Source of the DNA: a virus
Direction: 5' to 3' (one strand)
IMG/VR virus record: IMGVR_UViG_3300045972_000146
Coordinates: 29,864-93,863 of that record
DNA: 64,000 bases
The notes under the pieces are model-generated. The model saw nothing but the letters and a program-made list of their open reading frames with translations. It ran no database searches and was not told the DNA's origin. Shown in pieces: positions 37,420 to 46,982 of this stretch. Both the position numbers and the translations under genes were made by a program. Position 1 is the first letter of the stretch; the number at the start of each line of letters is the position of its first letter.

Positions 37420-37956
37420 TTATATCATTGAATGTCTATAAGTTGTTTCTATATATGGAATTGTAAATTGAGTTCCATTTGTAGTAAATAAGAAATTTGA
37501 TTTAAGGAATTTGCCTCTCATCCTAGAAGAGAACATTATCTCAGCCTCATCTCTAGGTATTGCAAATTTATATGTATCCTCTCTTTTAGTTATATTTTCC
37601 CATTTAACTTTATTGCTACTTTGGGTCTTAGTATCGAAGTTTATATCAAGTATGGTACTTTCTACATTGTCTCCAGAGAATGATACATTGTCAAATGTTT
37701 TTGTTTGTACGTACTCCCCATTAACTATATAGGATATAAACGAGTTATCATAAAAATGTGTTGTAATGTCACCAGTAGTACTGGGAGTTATTGACAACTC
37801 ATTGTATGCAGCGTCATTCGAATTATGTTTCCAAAGTACATTGTTTTCATCAAAGGAGTAATACTTGTTGCTGAAATCTAGATACCATTTTGGCTTAGAT
37901 GATATAAAGGACATATATGCCTTTAAGGGCTCTGAGTAATTAATTGTATTTAACAT
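37420..37956 (-). CDS. Muzzle-type tail protein, C-terminal part (separate frame)
   Basis: The sequence (SEPLKAYMSFISSKPKWYLD, residues 8-27; then LWKHN, then KTFDNVSF and an RMRGKFLKSNF end) reads like the normal C-terminal end of the large muzzle-type tail protein of this phage group (T7 gp12-like). There the strand KYNELILTLYG is followed directly by a YxExLxAxxSF segment. Here the 1771-residue upstream gene stops just after KYNELILTLYG, and this gene restarts in another frame with a TAATG overlap. It therefore looks like the detached C-terminal part, made by coupled re-initiation. A second stop (TGA) lies just before the ATG in this frame, which argues against a simple frameshift fusion. 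It could also be a new independent gene. Confidence 0.6.
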   Translation of the reverse strand: MLNTINYSEPLKAYMSFISSKPKWYLDFSNKYYSFDENNVLWKHNSNDAAYNELSITPSTTGDITTHFYDNSFISYIVNGEYVQTKTFDNVSFSGDNVESTILDINFDTKTQSSNKVKWENITKREDTYKFAIPRDEAEIMFSSRMRGKFLKSNFLFTTNGTQFTIPYIETTYRHSMI

Positions 37957-40900
37957 TATTCAATTGTACTAGCATCCCTTATGCCATATAAAGTTAATAT
38001 TAGTTCATTATATTTCTTATCGTATATCATAGGTATGTTGTTCGATAACTCATCAACGCTTTTATTTAGAATGCTCTGAATTCCCTTGCCTTTAGATACA
38101 GATGATACATCTCCATTAAATACACACATTTCGTTATTATCTATGTCAAACCAATATATATTAGACTCCGAATTAGATATCCCGCCTATTGTTTTGAACT
38201 TGAATCCATTATTAATAGATACATAGTCGAATCTTGATAATATTCCAGAGGTGCCTAGAGTTAACGAACTTATATTGTTGTCTTTTATTAATGACCTTTC
38301 ATTTACTGCCAATACACCAAATGATTTATCTTGCCAAAAGAATAGTCTACTCTTGAATGTTTTAAGCTTAGTTATCTTTCCATACTTAGAATCTACATCC
38401 ATATAATTAGCTGGCTTAAATTTCATCCAACTATCGTATATCTCATCGTTTGTTTTTACATTAGAATATGCTACCCTAGAGTCAAAATTCTTATTATCTA
38501 TATCGGTAAGTAGTTTAGATGTATGCCCAAGTGCTATTTGTTCTGCTGAGTATGCAGCATTATAATCATACTGTTTATGGTCTTGAGTCGTGGTCCAAGC
38601 GCCTCCAGCAGATAGTGCTGGTCCATATACGCCAGGCTCATTTTGTATGTTGAAATTATAATCATCTGCTACGTACGCCTTAGAATTAACTAAATGCATA
38701 TTTATAGATGACTCTAATGGTATAAGTGCTCCAACGTGATTTGTCTGTGATAGTAATGAAATTGGCTCGGACGAATATGTATCAGAACTATATTTAGAAA
38801 AGTCTACCATTGGGTCTGTTGCATGGACTACTGTGTAGTCTAACAGTCCTATAAATGTATCTCCTCCAAATACATAACTAGATGCATCGGTAGAAGAAAC
38901 CTCAATCACAGCTCCAGTTGATATATATTCTGTAAATTGCCTATCTAATAATGACTTTCCACCATATATACCAGCATTCATATTTTTTATGTTTACTATG
39001 TACGTAGATAACTGACTAGTAGTTGCTCTTTCTATTGCAACTAATCCTTCATCAAATACACCATCAGTAAATACTTTTTTACTTGTCTGAACCTCTAATA
39101 TAGACGGTATAATATTATCGCCATCAAACGACATTATAATCTGAGGACCATGGATTCCCTGTATCTTACTTCTAGACGCAGCATTAGAGAATCTTCTATC
39201 TCCTTGGTCTGGGTCAGAGTCAGCATAACTAGTACCAGAGCCATATGTTAATGGCTTGGCCCAATTTAAATACGATTTATCTCCAATAGATATGTAACTA
39301 GCAGATTGTTCTCCTATTTTCTTTCCAGGAATTATATCGCCTGAATACTCAAAATTATCAATAGAAAACGTTGGTATACTTTTAATACTATAATATGCAC
39401 TTACAGTTCTGTCCTCTGCTGAATTAGAATTAAGTTTTACTAGTTTAAATTGATTTCCAGCTGCATCATTTTGAGCATACCTAGAAAAGTATTTAAACGT
39501 AGTACTACTGCTATCATTATCATTTGCAGTGTTAGATAGAGTTCTTGGTTTTGATACTGAATTTGTATCTATATTTGAATTATCTATTCCGGACTTGTAG
39601 TCAAATCTATTTATATCTTGATATCTAATAACGCCTCCTCCAGATAAGAACACTCTTGCTCCTGGTTCTATTTGCGATGGACCAGGTCCACTTACTAATA
39701 TATCAGATACGTCGGCGCTATTTCCTGCACTCTTTTTAGAGTTATCGGTTCCACTAGATAATGGATCAGAATAATCAATAACCTCATCTGTTCTGTCTCC
39801 AGGATATCCACTTGCAAAGTTAGATATACACCCAGCAAATCCAATTGGAAGAAGCATATAATCGTTATTTGGATTATATCCAGTAGCGTAATTCTTGGTA
39901 TTTATATCTGCACCTAGAAACATTCCAGAGGAGTATTTAGCAATAACAGAACCATCTACTCCATTAACAGTTCCAACCTTAAGTGCTGAAGTTAATTTAT
40001 CTTTTAAATTCCCATAATAACTTGTAGCGGAAGATCCACCACCATTAGTTTCCCATATAAATGTAGGAGTTGCTAGTGGGGATATTATATCTACCACCTC
40101 TAATTTCATTGAATTAGATTTATCTCTTAGTTTTTCTATGTAATCAACCCCATAATAACATGTTTCAGGAGTGACTAATCCTAAAAAGCTTTTGTTTGCA
40201 AAATATGGAGATATTGCGTGATCGGTATAATACAGTGTTTCTCTGTCACTATTACCAGAATAATTTATAGTAGGAATGCAATACCCTTCTCCATTAAACG
40301 TTACATATGTATCAAATGATATTTGATTACTTGCATATATTGGCGCTGCTATAGAATATAAATATCCCATAGACAATATTGGATGAGGTCTTAATGTTCC
40401 AGATATACCATTGTTTAGTATCTTAGTCTTATCAATTCCAACATTTCCTCCAAAAACTCCATAGTATTCATTCTTTTGAGTTCCTACTTTTTGTAGGGCT
40501 CCCTGCCCATATACAGTTTTATTATTGTTATCTCTCTTAGCCCTAACTATCTCTATCTTTTTTACAGTGGTAGGTATGTTTCTAAAAGTAAATTTCAATC
40601 CCAGTGGCTTAACTAGCAATTCCTGACTAGGTAGATACCCAGTATAATCTAATGTAGATTGTTCTTCTGGCATTTCAAAAGAATTAGACGACCAGTCCGA
40701 ACTGGTTTCATATCCAGCAGGGAATCGTATGTCTGCTATCCATCTAGCAGGGCTCCTTCTACCTTTTTTATCATAAAATACTGCAGCGAATCTATATATC
40801 TCGTCTCTCATATAAGAGGCGAAGGCGTTTGATAGGAGAGGATTAGAGTAATTTAAAAACCCATTATGCCTTTCTATTCCAAAATTAGATAGACTTACTG

Positions 40901-43271
40901 TTGATTTAATTCCATCACTATCCTTGAATTGAACAGAATCAATCAATCTATTCTTATCTCCAATTCTAGCAGTCCTTCTGTCTATATATCTATCTTTTTT
41001 ACCAGTGTAGTTTCCCGATACCTTCTTAGTCCAGAAGTCATCATATGATTCTATAAAGTAAGTATTTGAAAATAAGTAGTCTACATTTAATCCAGATCCA
41101 CCATAATGCCCATCCTTGTTATATTTATATAAAAGGTCTGAGTATTTATTAGTTTCATATATCTCGCTGTTAATTGCGTCGTCAGATTCCGATACAGTAT
41201 TTAGTTGTGAGTATAGATATGGATGACTTGTACCATCGGCATTAAACAATAATGTTTTATATACTCCGCTATCTAGTTTAAATTGATATGATCTAGTATC
41301 ATATGAACCTACATCCCATGTATCTTCTGTATAATTTGCAGCAAACAGTATATTATCCTTAGACTCTATAGAATTTGGCTTTAATATGTTTTTGCCTATT
41401 AGATTAAACTCCTCTATTGTAATTTCGCCAATTGCAGTAGCTCCAGAGTCTTCTAGCCCTATTGATGTTTGTCCTACTGATATTTTAGAGTCTTTTATTA
41501 ATGATATCACTGGAGACGAATTAACATCAAAGTAATATACAGATATCAGTTTAATTCCTACGAATATGTTTGTATCTGGCAGTAAAACCTTTAACTTTAC
41601 TGATTTGCCTGTATTTTTTCCGTATATAGCACCAAGTCCAAGCCCTGTGTATTTTGAGTTTTTAGATCCAACTACGGAATCAGTCAAACTAACTAGATTA
41701 CTTAATGGACTTAATAGAGTCTCTCCGCCAACAGAAGTATATAATTGATAACAATACTGTATTAGACCTGACTGTAATTTCCCACTGCCTAATCCAAGTA
41801 TTTGTGGCGATGTTAAATCTGAATCAGAAACCATATCAAACGCAGATACGTCATATATAGATTGATTGTAGGAATCCTTTGTGCTACTTATATTTATGCA
41901 TCTTAAGAAGTTATTTCCATCAGCCCAGTATACTTTTATATTTCTATCGCTCTCATATCTGGTTACTATATCTATTGTGGACCCAACGTTTATGTTTAAC
42001 TCTAATCCATCTGGATTTACTATACATGTATGAGTAACTGTGTTTTCGGTAGGAAAATCCAGCCTATATATCTTATTTACTCCATTGGGAAGATTAATAT
42101 ATCTCTCACTTATCCATGTTGGAATAGAAAATGTATGTTCATTTATAACTGTTACAGTCTGTTCATCTAGAGCATAATCGCTATCAGAAGACGATATAGA
42201 GACTAAATCTCCAGTTATAAGTTCATGCGGCCATGGAGTATTGAATACAGTAATATTAGATGTTCCTTGCCTATTAAATATAGAAATATCACCACTTCTA
42301 TGTACATATTTATTTTCTGGAACAAATGTTATTCCAGGGATATATACCGAACTAGAGTCTATTAAAACTCCATTCATATATCTATCATGATATGGAGAAT
42401 CAAAGAATGACATAGTAGCGCTTTGCTGGAATAGCTCTATTCCAAGATTGGCGTTTATATTCTCTAAATCTATAGTCCCAGTGCAATTCACCCTAATAGA
42501 ATTAGGCACAACACTGCTATAGTCCTCTATAGATACTATTGGTATGAATATTGGATAACCATATGAAACCCCATTAAGTGTAAGATTCATTCTAGTTGCT
42601 CCAGAAATTATATCAGGAACTCCAGCATATTCTATTGGAAATTGAATGCCTATTATGTCTCTATTAGAGTCAAATACGTAATGAAAAATCTTTGTATTTG
42701 ATATATTATATGTAGATATACTAGAATTTGATGCAGTATATGAAGATAACGTCCAGTCTAAATTAGATAGAGTGGCGCTTGATACTGAGGATGCAAAATC
42801 TAATTGGAGCATATTTTCTACTACGATATTTGTATCTGTATCGAAATCACGAAACGTACTTGCCCCGGCACCGCTAGCATTCACTATATCTATATCTATA
42901 GTTACAACTCCACTAGATCCTCCGGTTATTCCATTATAGAATTCTCTACTTGTAAACGCCCCCGCTCCTTTATATAGATCAAAAGATCCGTGCCTTTTAA
43001 TATATTCTCTAGCAGCTTTTCTAGTAAAGACAACCCCCTTGTCCCTAACAGTCGTAGACGCTATTATTGTCTCATCTGTTGGAATTACTTCTCCAATACA
43101 ATAAGAGCCCTCTATATTTGATAGAGAGCCTGTACTAGCTGTATCGTTCATTATAGAACGAATATTCTCAGCGTATCTGTATTGATTGTCTTTTAGGAGC
43201 GATTTATCTAAATCTAAATCCATCCCTGCCCCGAAGGAATTTATTTGCGATTTACCAGACTTGTTTGACAT
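37956..43271 (-). CDS. Muzzle-type tail tube / tail-end protein, 1771 aa
   Basis: A 1771-residue, strand-rich protein. The N-terminus (NSFGAGMDLDLDKSLLKDNQ, 12-31; then YRYAENIR) and the C-terminus (FKSRLFFWQDKSFGVLAVNE, then GISNSESNIYWFD and KYNELILTLYG) match the pattern of the large T7 gp12-like tail protein, called muzzle in the structure of a crAss-like phage. It caps the short tail and guides ejection. It follows the tail-stabilisation protein, the expected order. The middle (about 100-1500) is a long run of beta-rich domains without recognisable enzymes. It ends with TAA overlapping the ATG of a 178-residue gene that looks like its missing C-terminus. It overlaps the upstream gene by 20 nt. 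Confidence 0.72.
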   Translation of the reverse strand: MSNKSGKSQINSFGAGMDLDLDKSLLKDNQYRYAENIRSIMNDTASTGSLSNIEGSYCIGEVIPTDETIIASTTVRDKGVVFTRKAAREYIKRHGSFDLYKGAGAFTSREFYNGITGGSSGVVTIDIDIVNASGAGASTFRDFDTDTNIVVENMLQLDFASSVSSATLSNLDWTLSSYTASNSSISTYNISNTKIFHYVFDSNRDIIGIQFPIEYAGVPDIISGATRMNLTLNGVSYGYPIFIPIVSIEDYSSVVPNSIRVNCTGTIDLENINANLGIELFQQSATMSFFDSPYHDRYMNGVLIDSSSVYIPGITFVPENKYVHRSGDISIFNRQGTSNITVFNTPWPHELITGDLVSISSSDSDYALDEQTVTVINEHTFSIPTWISERYINLPNGVNKIYRLDFPTENTVTHTCIVNPDGLELNINVGSTIDIVTRYESDRNIKVYWADGNNFLRCINISSTKDSYNQSIYDVSAFDMVSDSDLTSPQILGLGSGKLQSGLIQYCYQLYTSVGGETLLSPLSNLVSLTDSVVGSKNSKYTGLGLGAIYGKNTGKSVKLKVLLPDTNIFVGIKLISVYYFDVNSSPVISLIKDSKISVGQTSIGLEDSGATAIGEITIEEFNLIGKNILKPNSIESKDNILFAANYTEDTWDVGSYDTRSYQFKLDSGVYKTLLFNADGTSHPYLYSQLNTVSESDDAINSEIYETNKYSDLLYKYNKDGHYGGSGLNVDYLFSNTYFIESYDDFWTKKVSGNYTGKKDRYIDRRTARIGDKNRLIDSVQFKDSDGIKSTVSLSNFGIERHNGFLNYSNPLLSNAFASYMRDEIYRFAAVFYDKKGRRSPARWIADIRFPAGYETSSDWSSNSFEMPEEQSTLDYTGYLPSQELLVKPLGLKFTFRNIPTTVKKIEIVRAKRDNNNKTVYGQGALQKVGTQKNEYYGVFGGNVGIDKTKILNNGISGTLRPHPILSMGYLYSIAAPIYASNQISFDTYVTFNGEGYCIPTINYSGNSDRETLYYTDHAISPYFANKSFLGLVTPETCYYGVDYIEKLRDKSNSMKLEVVDIISPLATPTFIWETNGGGSSATSYYGNLKDKLTSALKVGTVNGVDGSVIAKYSSGMFLGADINTKNYATGYNPNNDYMLLPIGFAGCISNFASGYPGDRTDEVIDYSDPLSSGTDNSKKSAGNSADVSDILVSGPGPSQIEPGARVFLSGGGVIRYQDINRFDYKSGIDNSNIDTNSVSKPRTLSNTANDNDSSSTTFKYFSRYAQNDAAGNQFKLVKLNSNSAEDRTVSAYYSIKSIPTFSIDNFEYSGDIIPGKKIGEQSASYISIGDKSYLNWAKPLTYGSGTSYADSDPDQGDRRFSNAASRSKIQGIHGPQIIMSFDGDNIIPSILEVQTSKKVFTDGVFDEGLVAIERATTSQLSTYIVNIKNMNAGIYGGKSLLDRQFTEYISTGAVIEVSSTDASSYVFGGDTFIGLLDYTVVHATDPMVDFSKYSSDTYSSEPISLLSQTNHVGALIPLESSINMHLVNSKAYVADDYNFNIQNEPGVYGPALSAGGAWTTTQDHKQYDYNAAYSAEQIALGHTSKLLTDIDNKNFDSRVAYSNVKTNDEIYDSWMKFKPANYMDVDSKYGKITKLKTFKSRLFFWQDKSFGVLAVNERSLIKDNNISSLTLGTSGILSRFDYVSINNGFKFKTIGGISNSESNIYWFDIDNNEMCVFNGDVSSVSKGKGIQSILNKSVDELSNNIPMIYDKKYNELILTLYGIRDASTIE

Positions 43272-44229
43272 TTCTTCTGTTTAAATTTTTAATTCTCTGT
43301 GGTTCGCCTATGTTAACATATCCACTTTCATTTGCATAAACGTCTGGAATTAATTTAGTCCATACATTCTTTATAGTTTCCATTTCATCCTCGTTTGGCA
43401 TCATTGCTTCTCCGTATGCTTGTTTGCAGTAGAAATTCCAAGATCTTCTTATATCATAATAGATCTCTCTATTCATTCTACCAGATAAATACTCAGGATA
43501 CTTTAACTTCATTGTTATATACCAGTAGATTGCTTCTAAATATGAAATTAAATCAGGTATCATTGGATATCCTTCTTCGTCTGTATACATAGCATCATAT
43601 GAAACCTTCACAAATCCAGTCTTCATATTGCTAATTATCTTTGACTGAGATGGGTCTATTCTATATTTAAAACCAATTTCCTTGGTTACATTAGATGTAG
43701 TTCCATTATACTTTAACATAGATAACAACAATGCTCTTAGGTTTCTACTGGCCTCTGAGTCTCCTTTCATTATAACAACAGCTTCTTCATATGTCATTTG
43801 GTTATACCAAGCATATATAAAGTTCTCAGACATAGTCTCGTATATAGACAATAGGAGTGCTTCTAGTACTACATTTGGAGTAGATCCACTAGTTGTTAAT
43901 TGAGTATCCGGAACTGCATCCCAATGATCAAACGATCCGGTAGATACAGTCATAGGAAACCATGGTCCAGTTGGATTCACAGAATACATTACCTGATTTA
44001 GTTTAAACAAATCACTTGGCAATTGGGTTTGATATCCAGACATGACTAATGCCGGAGAACTTCCCTCTCCGCATATAGTTCTTTTGAGTTGTTTTACCGA
44101 ACCTATTTTCTCTAATGCTTCAGAGCACCATTCTTTGAAGTCGGCGATTCTAACAGCTTCTTCTGTTATGTCTAGGTCTGCTAAAACTTTAGCTATCACT
44201 TGATAGCATGAGACGTATTTATAAATCAT
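43252..44229 (-). CDS. Tail-stabilisation / ring protein (P22 gp4-like, Tstab)
   Basis: A 325-residue protein with a helical N-terminus (YQVIAKVLADLDITEEAVRI, 9-28; ADFKEWCSEALEKIG) followed by LPSDLFKLNQVMY (about 74-86) and a helix-rich C-terminal half. This order, a helical pair, a 'LP.D...L' strand, then helices, is typical of the tail-stabilisation (gp4-like adaptor) protein conserved in crAss-like phages. The neighbours agree: an IHF-like protein just upstream and the muzzle gene downstream. It would join the portal/ring stack to the tail. The basic C-terminus (KNLNRRNVKQVW) may reach into the muzzle. It overlaps the next gene by 20 nt. Confidence 0.68.
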   Translation of the reverse strand: MIYKYVSCYQVIAKVLADLDITEEAVRIADFKEWCSEALEKIGSVKQLKRTICGEGSSPALVMSGYQTQLPSDLFKLNQVMYSVNPTGPWFPMTVSTGSFDHWDAVPDTQLTTSGSTPNVVLEALLLSIYETMSENFIYAWYNQMTYEEAVVIMKGDSEASRNLRALLLSMLKYNGTTSNVTKEIGFKYRIDPSQSKIISNMKTGFVKVSYDAMYTDEEGYPMIPDLISYLEAIYWYITMKLKYPEYLSGRMNREIYYDIRRSWNFYCKQAYGEAMMPNEDEMETIKNVWTKLIPDVYANESGYVNIGEPQRIKNLNRRNVKQVW

Positions 44230-44231
44230 GT

Positions 44232-44693
44232 TTACCTTTCTATGTAATCGTTTTTATTTGTCTTTATCAATTCCGCTAGTCTTCTTTTGTTAGCCCTAGT
44301 CATTATCAATTGATAATATTGCTTATTTGTTATCATGATATCCTTCTTACACCAGAAGAATGAAAAATTATATCCATCAGAATGTTCGTTTAAATGAAGT
44401 ATTAACTTCTTATTATCCCTAGATGATTGAAAGTCAACCCTTAGACTGTTAGAATCATATCTTTTTGGCTTTTTCTTAACCACAGACAACGTACCCATTC
44501 TGGCTGGCAGCCTTATTTCTTTAGAATTATCTAATAGTTCCGATGATAAAAACTTAAAGTAATCTTTAATTATGGAGTAAAATTTATGTTTCGGTACATC
44601 GTATAGTCTATTTCCAACTACCGCCTCCTTATACGATAGGAAGTAGTCTTCTATGGTATATGATAAGTGCCTATTCTTTTTACTTGATGCCAC
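44232..44693 (-). CDS. IHF/HU-like protein of crAss-like phages
   Basis: A 153-residue basic protein. The central stretch SSELLDNSKEIRLPARMGTL (about 54-73), followed by a lysine-rich strand, resembles the turn from helix 2 into the beta-arm of HU/IHF (EVELPGFGTF-like). HU/IHF-like proteins are found next to the tail-stabilisation gene in crAss-like phages, and the order here is the same. It could bend DNA at the portal or condense it, or it may have become structural. The C-terminal third (about 100-153) is an extra basic region beyond normal HU length (about 90 residues). It overlaps the upstream gene by 14 nt and ends 2 nt before the tail-stabilisation gene. Confidence 0.55.
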   Translation of the reverse strand: MASSKKNRHLSYTIEDYFLSYKEAVVGNRLYDVPKHKFYSIIKDYFKFLSSELLDNSKEIRLPARMGTLSVVKKKPKRYDSNSLRVDFQSSRDNKKLILHLNEHSDGYNFSFFWCKKDIMITNKQYYQLIMTRANKRRLAELIKTNKNDYIER

Positions 44694-45363
44694 GCGATAT
44701 CTTTTTATAATCAGACGAACTTAATTGAGACTTAGTTAGGTCATTAGACGAATCATTGCTTACATCTGCCAATGCTACTATGTTAATCTCCTTGGTCATT
44801 ATTAATTCCTTTAAGGTAGTAACCATATTGGCTGGAATTGGATATCTATCATCCGCAGTAAGTCCTAATTGAGAACTCATAGGGTCTTCAAATATTCCTT
44901 TAACATCAATGTAATCTACTCCGCCATTCCCGGATATATATAAATACTCTCCTTTTTTATATGCAACAGTTTCATTACTTCCGTATCTTCTTTTATTTTG
45001 GAATCTACTTCTCTTCTCTGATAGTAATTGAATTATATTTCCATAACTATCAGACACCTCGGTAATTGGATTCTCAAAATGAAAATCAACACCATTAGGT
45101 ATTTTGATTGAAGTCTTACCAACCCAAACATTTGAATTTATAGATGCGTCTGAAACTACATGAATGTTTCTTATCTCTTGCTCATAGTCAGGGTTTATCT
45201 TTCTTCCCTTGTCTATGTCCTGTTTTATAAGAATTGATCTATATTCAATAATCCATTGCTCAATCTGAATCCTACTTAAAGACTCAGATTCAGCAATATC
45301 TGAGGACCTACTCTCGTTGAGTAGATCATCAATTATAGTATTTAAACTATGAAATTGTACCAT
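44680..45363 (-). CDS. Ring/connector protein, 227 aa
   Basis: A 227-residue protein with a helical N-terminus (LNTIIDDLLNESRSSDIAES; then IQIEQWIIEYRSILIKQDID), a strand-rich middle (about 75-160) and a helical C-terminus with the LTADDRYPIPANMVTTLKEL pattern (about 168-187). This architecture is typical of the small ring or head-tail connector proteins of crAss-like phages encoded next to the IHF-like gene. No enzyme motif is visible. It overlaps the next gene by 14 nt and lies 2 nt after a DUF5675-type gene. The exact ring number cannot be assigned by eye. Confidence 0.58.
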   Translation of the reverse strand: MVQFHSLNTIIDDLLNESRSSDIAESESLSRIQIEQWIIEYRSILIKQDIDKGRKINPDYEQEIRNIHVVSDASINSNVWVGKTSIKIPNGVDFHFENPITEVSDSYGNIIQLLSEKRSRFQNKRRYGSNETVAYKKGEYLYISGNGGVDYIDVKGIFEDPMSSQLGLTADDRYPIPANMVTTLKELIMTKEINIVALADVSNDSSNDLTKSQLSSSDYKKISRGIK

Positions 45364-45365
45364 CT

Positions 45366-45797
45366 TTAGCTAATTGTTATAAATATACTTTCTCTTACTT
45401 CGTGAGCCGCGGCTAGCACAGGAAATAGTTTATCAAATGTTTTCTTAGAATAGGTTACCATTCCTTTTTGAGAATTGATACCAACCAATAAACATCCATG
45501 TGTATCTACCGCAGTATTTCCTGGGTGTATTCTTATTCCATCAAATCCTTTTACGTTCTCTAGTAATGGAAGAAGTCTTTTAAATCTCTCAGAATAAGTA
45601 ATATCAATCTGATATGTACCATATGGTATTGCCGTCTTTCCAAATACTTTTGTTTCGCCAGACTCATCCAAATCTCCATCCTTGTCAAGATCTCTAACTT
45701 TATCTTCTAAAACATTACAGAAGAATACTCCATTGATCAATAAGTCGCCAATGGTATATTCTTCTCCTAGAAATTTTCTATGTAACTCTAATTTCAT
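45366..45797 (-). CDS. DUF5675-family protein (possible peptidoglycan-active or lysis protein)
   Basis: A 143-residue protein with the signature of DUF5675: IRIHPGNTAVDTHGCLLVGI (about 90-109), preceded by a FFCNVLED turn and TAIPYGTYQIDIT. The HPGN...HGC pattern resembles the His/Cys region of L,D-transpeptidase-type folds, but activity is unproven. Genes of this family usually sit beside holins in Bacteroidota phages, and here a holin/spanin-like cluster lies immediately upstream. An internal DKDGDLDESGE stretch (about 38-48) looks like a calcium-binding loop. I infer a lysis or cell-wall role. Confidence 0.62.
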   Translation of the reverse strand: MKLELHRKFLGEEYTIGDLLINGVFFCNVLEDKVRDLDKDGDLDESGETKVFGKTAIPYGTYQIDITYSERFKRLLPLLENVKGFDGIRIHPGNTAVDTHGCLLVGINSQKGMVTYSKKTFDKLFPVLAAAHEVRESIFITIS

Positions 45798-45814
45798 ATA
45801 CTTTATTTTTGTTC

Positions 45815-45967
45815 TTATTGAGCCACTTCCTCCTGTTGTGGGGCCGTATTTCTAGAGGATATTTCTTGATTCAACAAGCGTAAATTGTTCTGATTAGCCT
45901 CTAATTGGGATAACACATCATACGCTAATGCTTTTAATTCTAATATAGATAGTTCTTTTAAATTCAT
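45815..45967 (-). CDS. Small helical protein, 50 aa
   Basis: A 51-codon gene (ATG 45965-45967, TAA 45815-45817) that begins 1 nt after the previous stop and ends 17 nt before the next start. It fills what would otherwise be the only real gap in this cluster. The product is a single amphipathic helix (starts MNLKELSILELKALAYDVLS, then an asparagine-rich turn) with a disordered glutamine/glutamate-rich tail. Small proteins of this style occur beside lysis genes in Bacteroidota phages. The function is unknown. Confidence 0.75.
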   Translation of the reverse strand: MNLKELSILELKALAYDVLSQLEANQNNLRLLNQEISSRNTAPQQEEVAQ

Positions 45968-45968
45968 A

Positions 45969-46637
45969 TTATTCTCTTACTTTAATTACTCTTACTTCTC
46001 CTACTTTAATCAAATCATTCGTGTTTTTAATGTCATATCTATTGATGTCTTCTTTCTTCCAATCGAAGTGCCAAAATCTATTCCATCCATTCTTGTATTG
46101 ATTAACGTACTCCCTAGTTGAGTAAACGTATAAAAACTCAGTATTGTTTATGTCTATAGTAGAAATAAGTGAATCTTTTTCAATCTTTATGCCAACTTTA
46201 GTCAAATCGTTGAATTTTACTATAGTATCAAGCTTGAAATCAACCTTATTATCTATTCTTATAGTATCTGTATCTCTGATAGATGTAGATATACCCGTAG
46301 ATAGGTCGCCAGGCTTATTTGCAGGCCTTTTGAGCGACTTTCTCATAGATTCCATAGAAATTATCATCTGGTCGTTAGAGTGCTTTAAATCGTCTCTATT
46401 TAACTGTAGTACCCTATTGGCACTATCCTTTTTAGATATAATCTCTTCATACGCAATCATATTGTTTTTATACGAAGCGGCATCTAGTTTCACTCTCTTA
46501 TAGTCGTTATAAAGCATCTTCACAGAAAATGCTCCTCCAGTTATAAGAAGAATACTTGTAATTACTACTATTAGTTTTGTTCTACTAATAAGTATAGATT
46601 TAATAAAGTTAATCATGTTATTTTCTTTTTTGTCCAA
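45969..46637 (-). CDS. Membrane-anchored coiled-coil protein (spanin-like)
   Basis: A 222-residue protein with a lysine-rich start, one membrane helix (LIVVITSILLITGGAFSVKM, about 19-38) and a long periplasmic-style region with a coiled coil (about 45-95), followed by strands. This topology (N-in, single TM, coiled coil) is that of inner-membrane spanin subunits or of related Bacteroidota phage lysis accessory proteins. It overlaps the next upstream gene by 20 nt and lies in the holin-like cluster. No lipobox or separate outer-membrane partner is obvious, so the spanin call is tentative. Confidence 0.55.
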   Translation of the reverse strand: MDKKENNMINFIKSILISRTKLIVVITSILLITGGAFSVKMLYNDYKRVKLDAASYKNNMIAYEEIISKKDSANRVLQLNRDDLKHSNDQMIISMESMRKSLKRPANKPGDLSTGISTSIRDTDTIRIDNKVDFKLDTIVKFNDLTKVGIKIEKDSLISTIDINNTEFLYVYSTREYVNQYKNGWNRFWHFDWKKEDINRYDIKNTNDLIKVGEVRVIKVRE

Positions 46638-46956
46638 TTAAGATGTCTAATTTCTCAGATATCTTTTCATGAGCTATTCTATTAAGAACAACTTCATTCT
46701 CAATTAATTTTTGATTTGCAACCCTGCCTTTTTCAAGGAACTCAGTTCTCTCATTATACTTAACATCGATTCTTTCTATCTTAACATTAAGGTCAATCCA
46801 AGATGCCATTAGTAATATCACTACAGTAATCAACTGAAGCAACTGACTAAATGTTAACTTAGGCTGGTTCCTGTTACTTTCATTCTCCATAGAACGTCTC
46901 ATTATGTCTAATTCTTGTTCTATAAGCTCCCTATCGGTGCTATTTTGTTTTGCCAT
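46618..46956 (-). CDS. Small single-TM protein of the lysis cluster, 112 aa
   Basis: A 112-residue protein. It has a charged N-terminal helix (about 1-33), one membrane helix (LLQLITVVILLMASWIDLNV, about 39-58) and a C-terminal coiled coil (about 60-105). It overlaps the downstream membrane-anchored gene by 20 nt. Position and topology fit a holin, antiholin or lysis accessory protein. No motif distinguishes these. Confidence 0.6.
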   Translation of the reverse strand: MAKQNSTDRELIEQELDIMRRSMENESNRNQPKLTFSQLLQLITVVILLMASWIDLNVKIERIDVKYNERTEFLEKGRVANQKLIENEVVLNRIAHEKISEKLDILIGQKRK

Positions 46957-46982
46957 TTTATTTTATTTGATAAAATTTTACA

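Noticed and set aside
37950-37960. Programmed frameshift joining the two muzzle parts
   Set aside because: No slippery heptamer is present at the junction, and the downstream frame has a TGA just before its ATG. TAATG re-initiation is the simpler reading.
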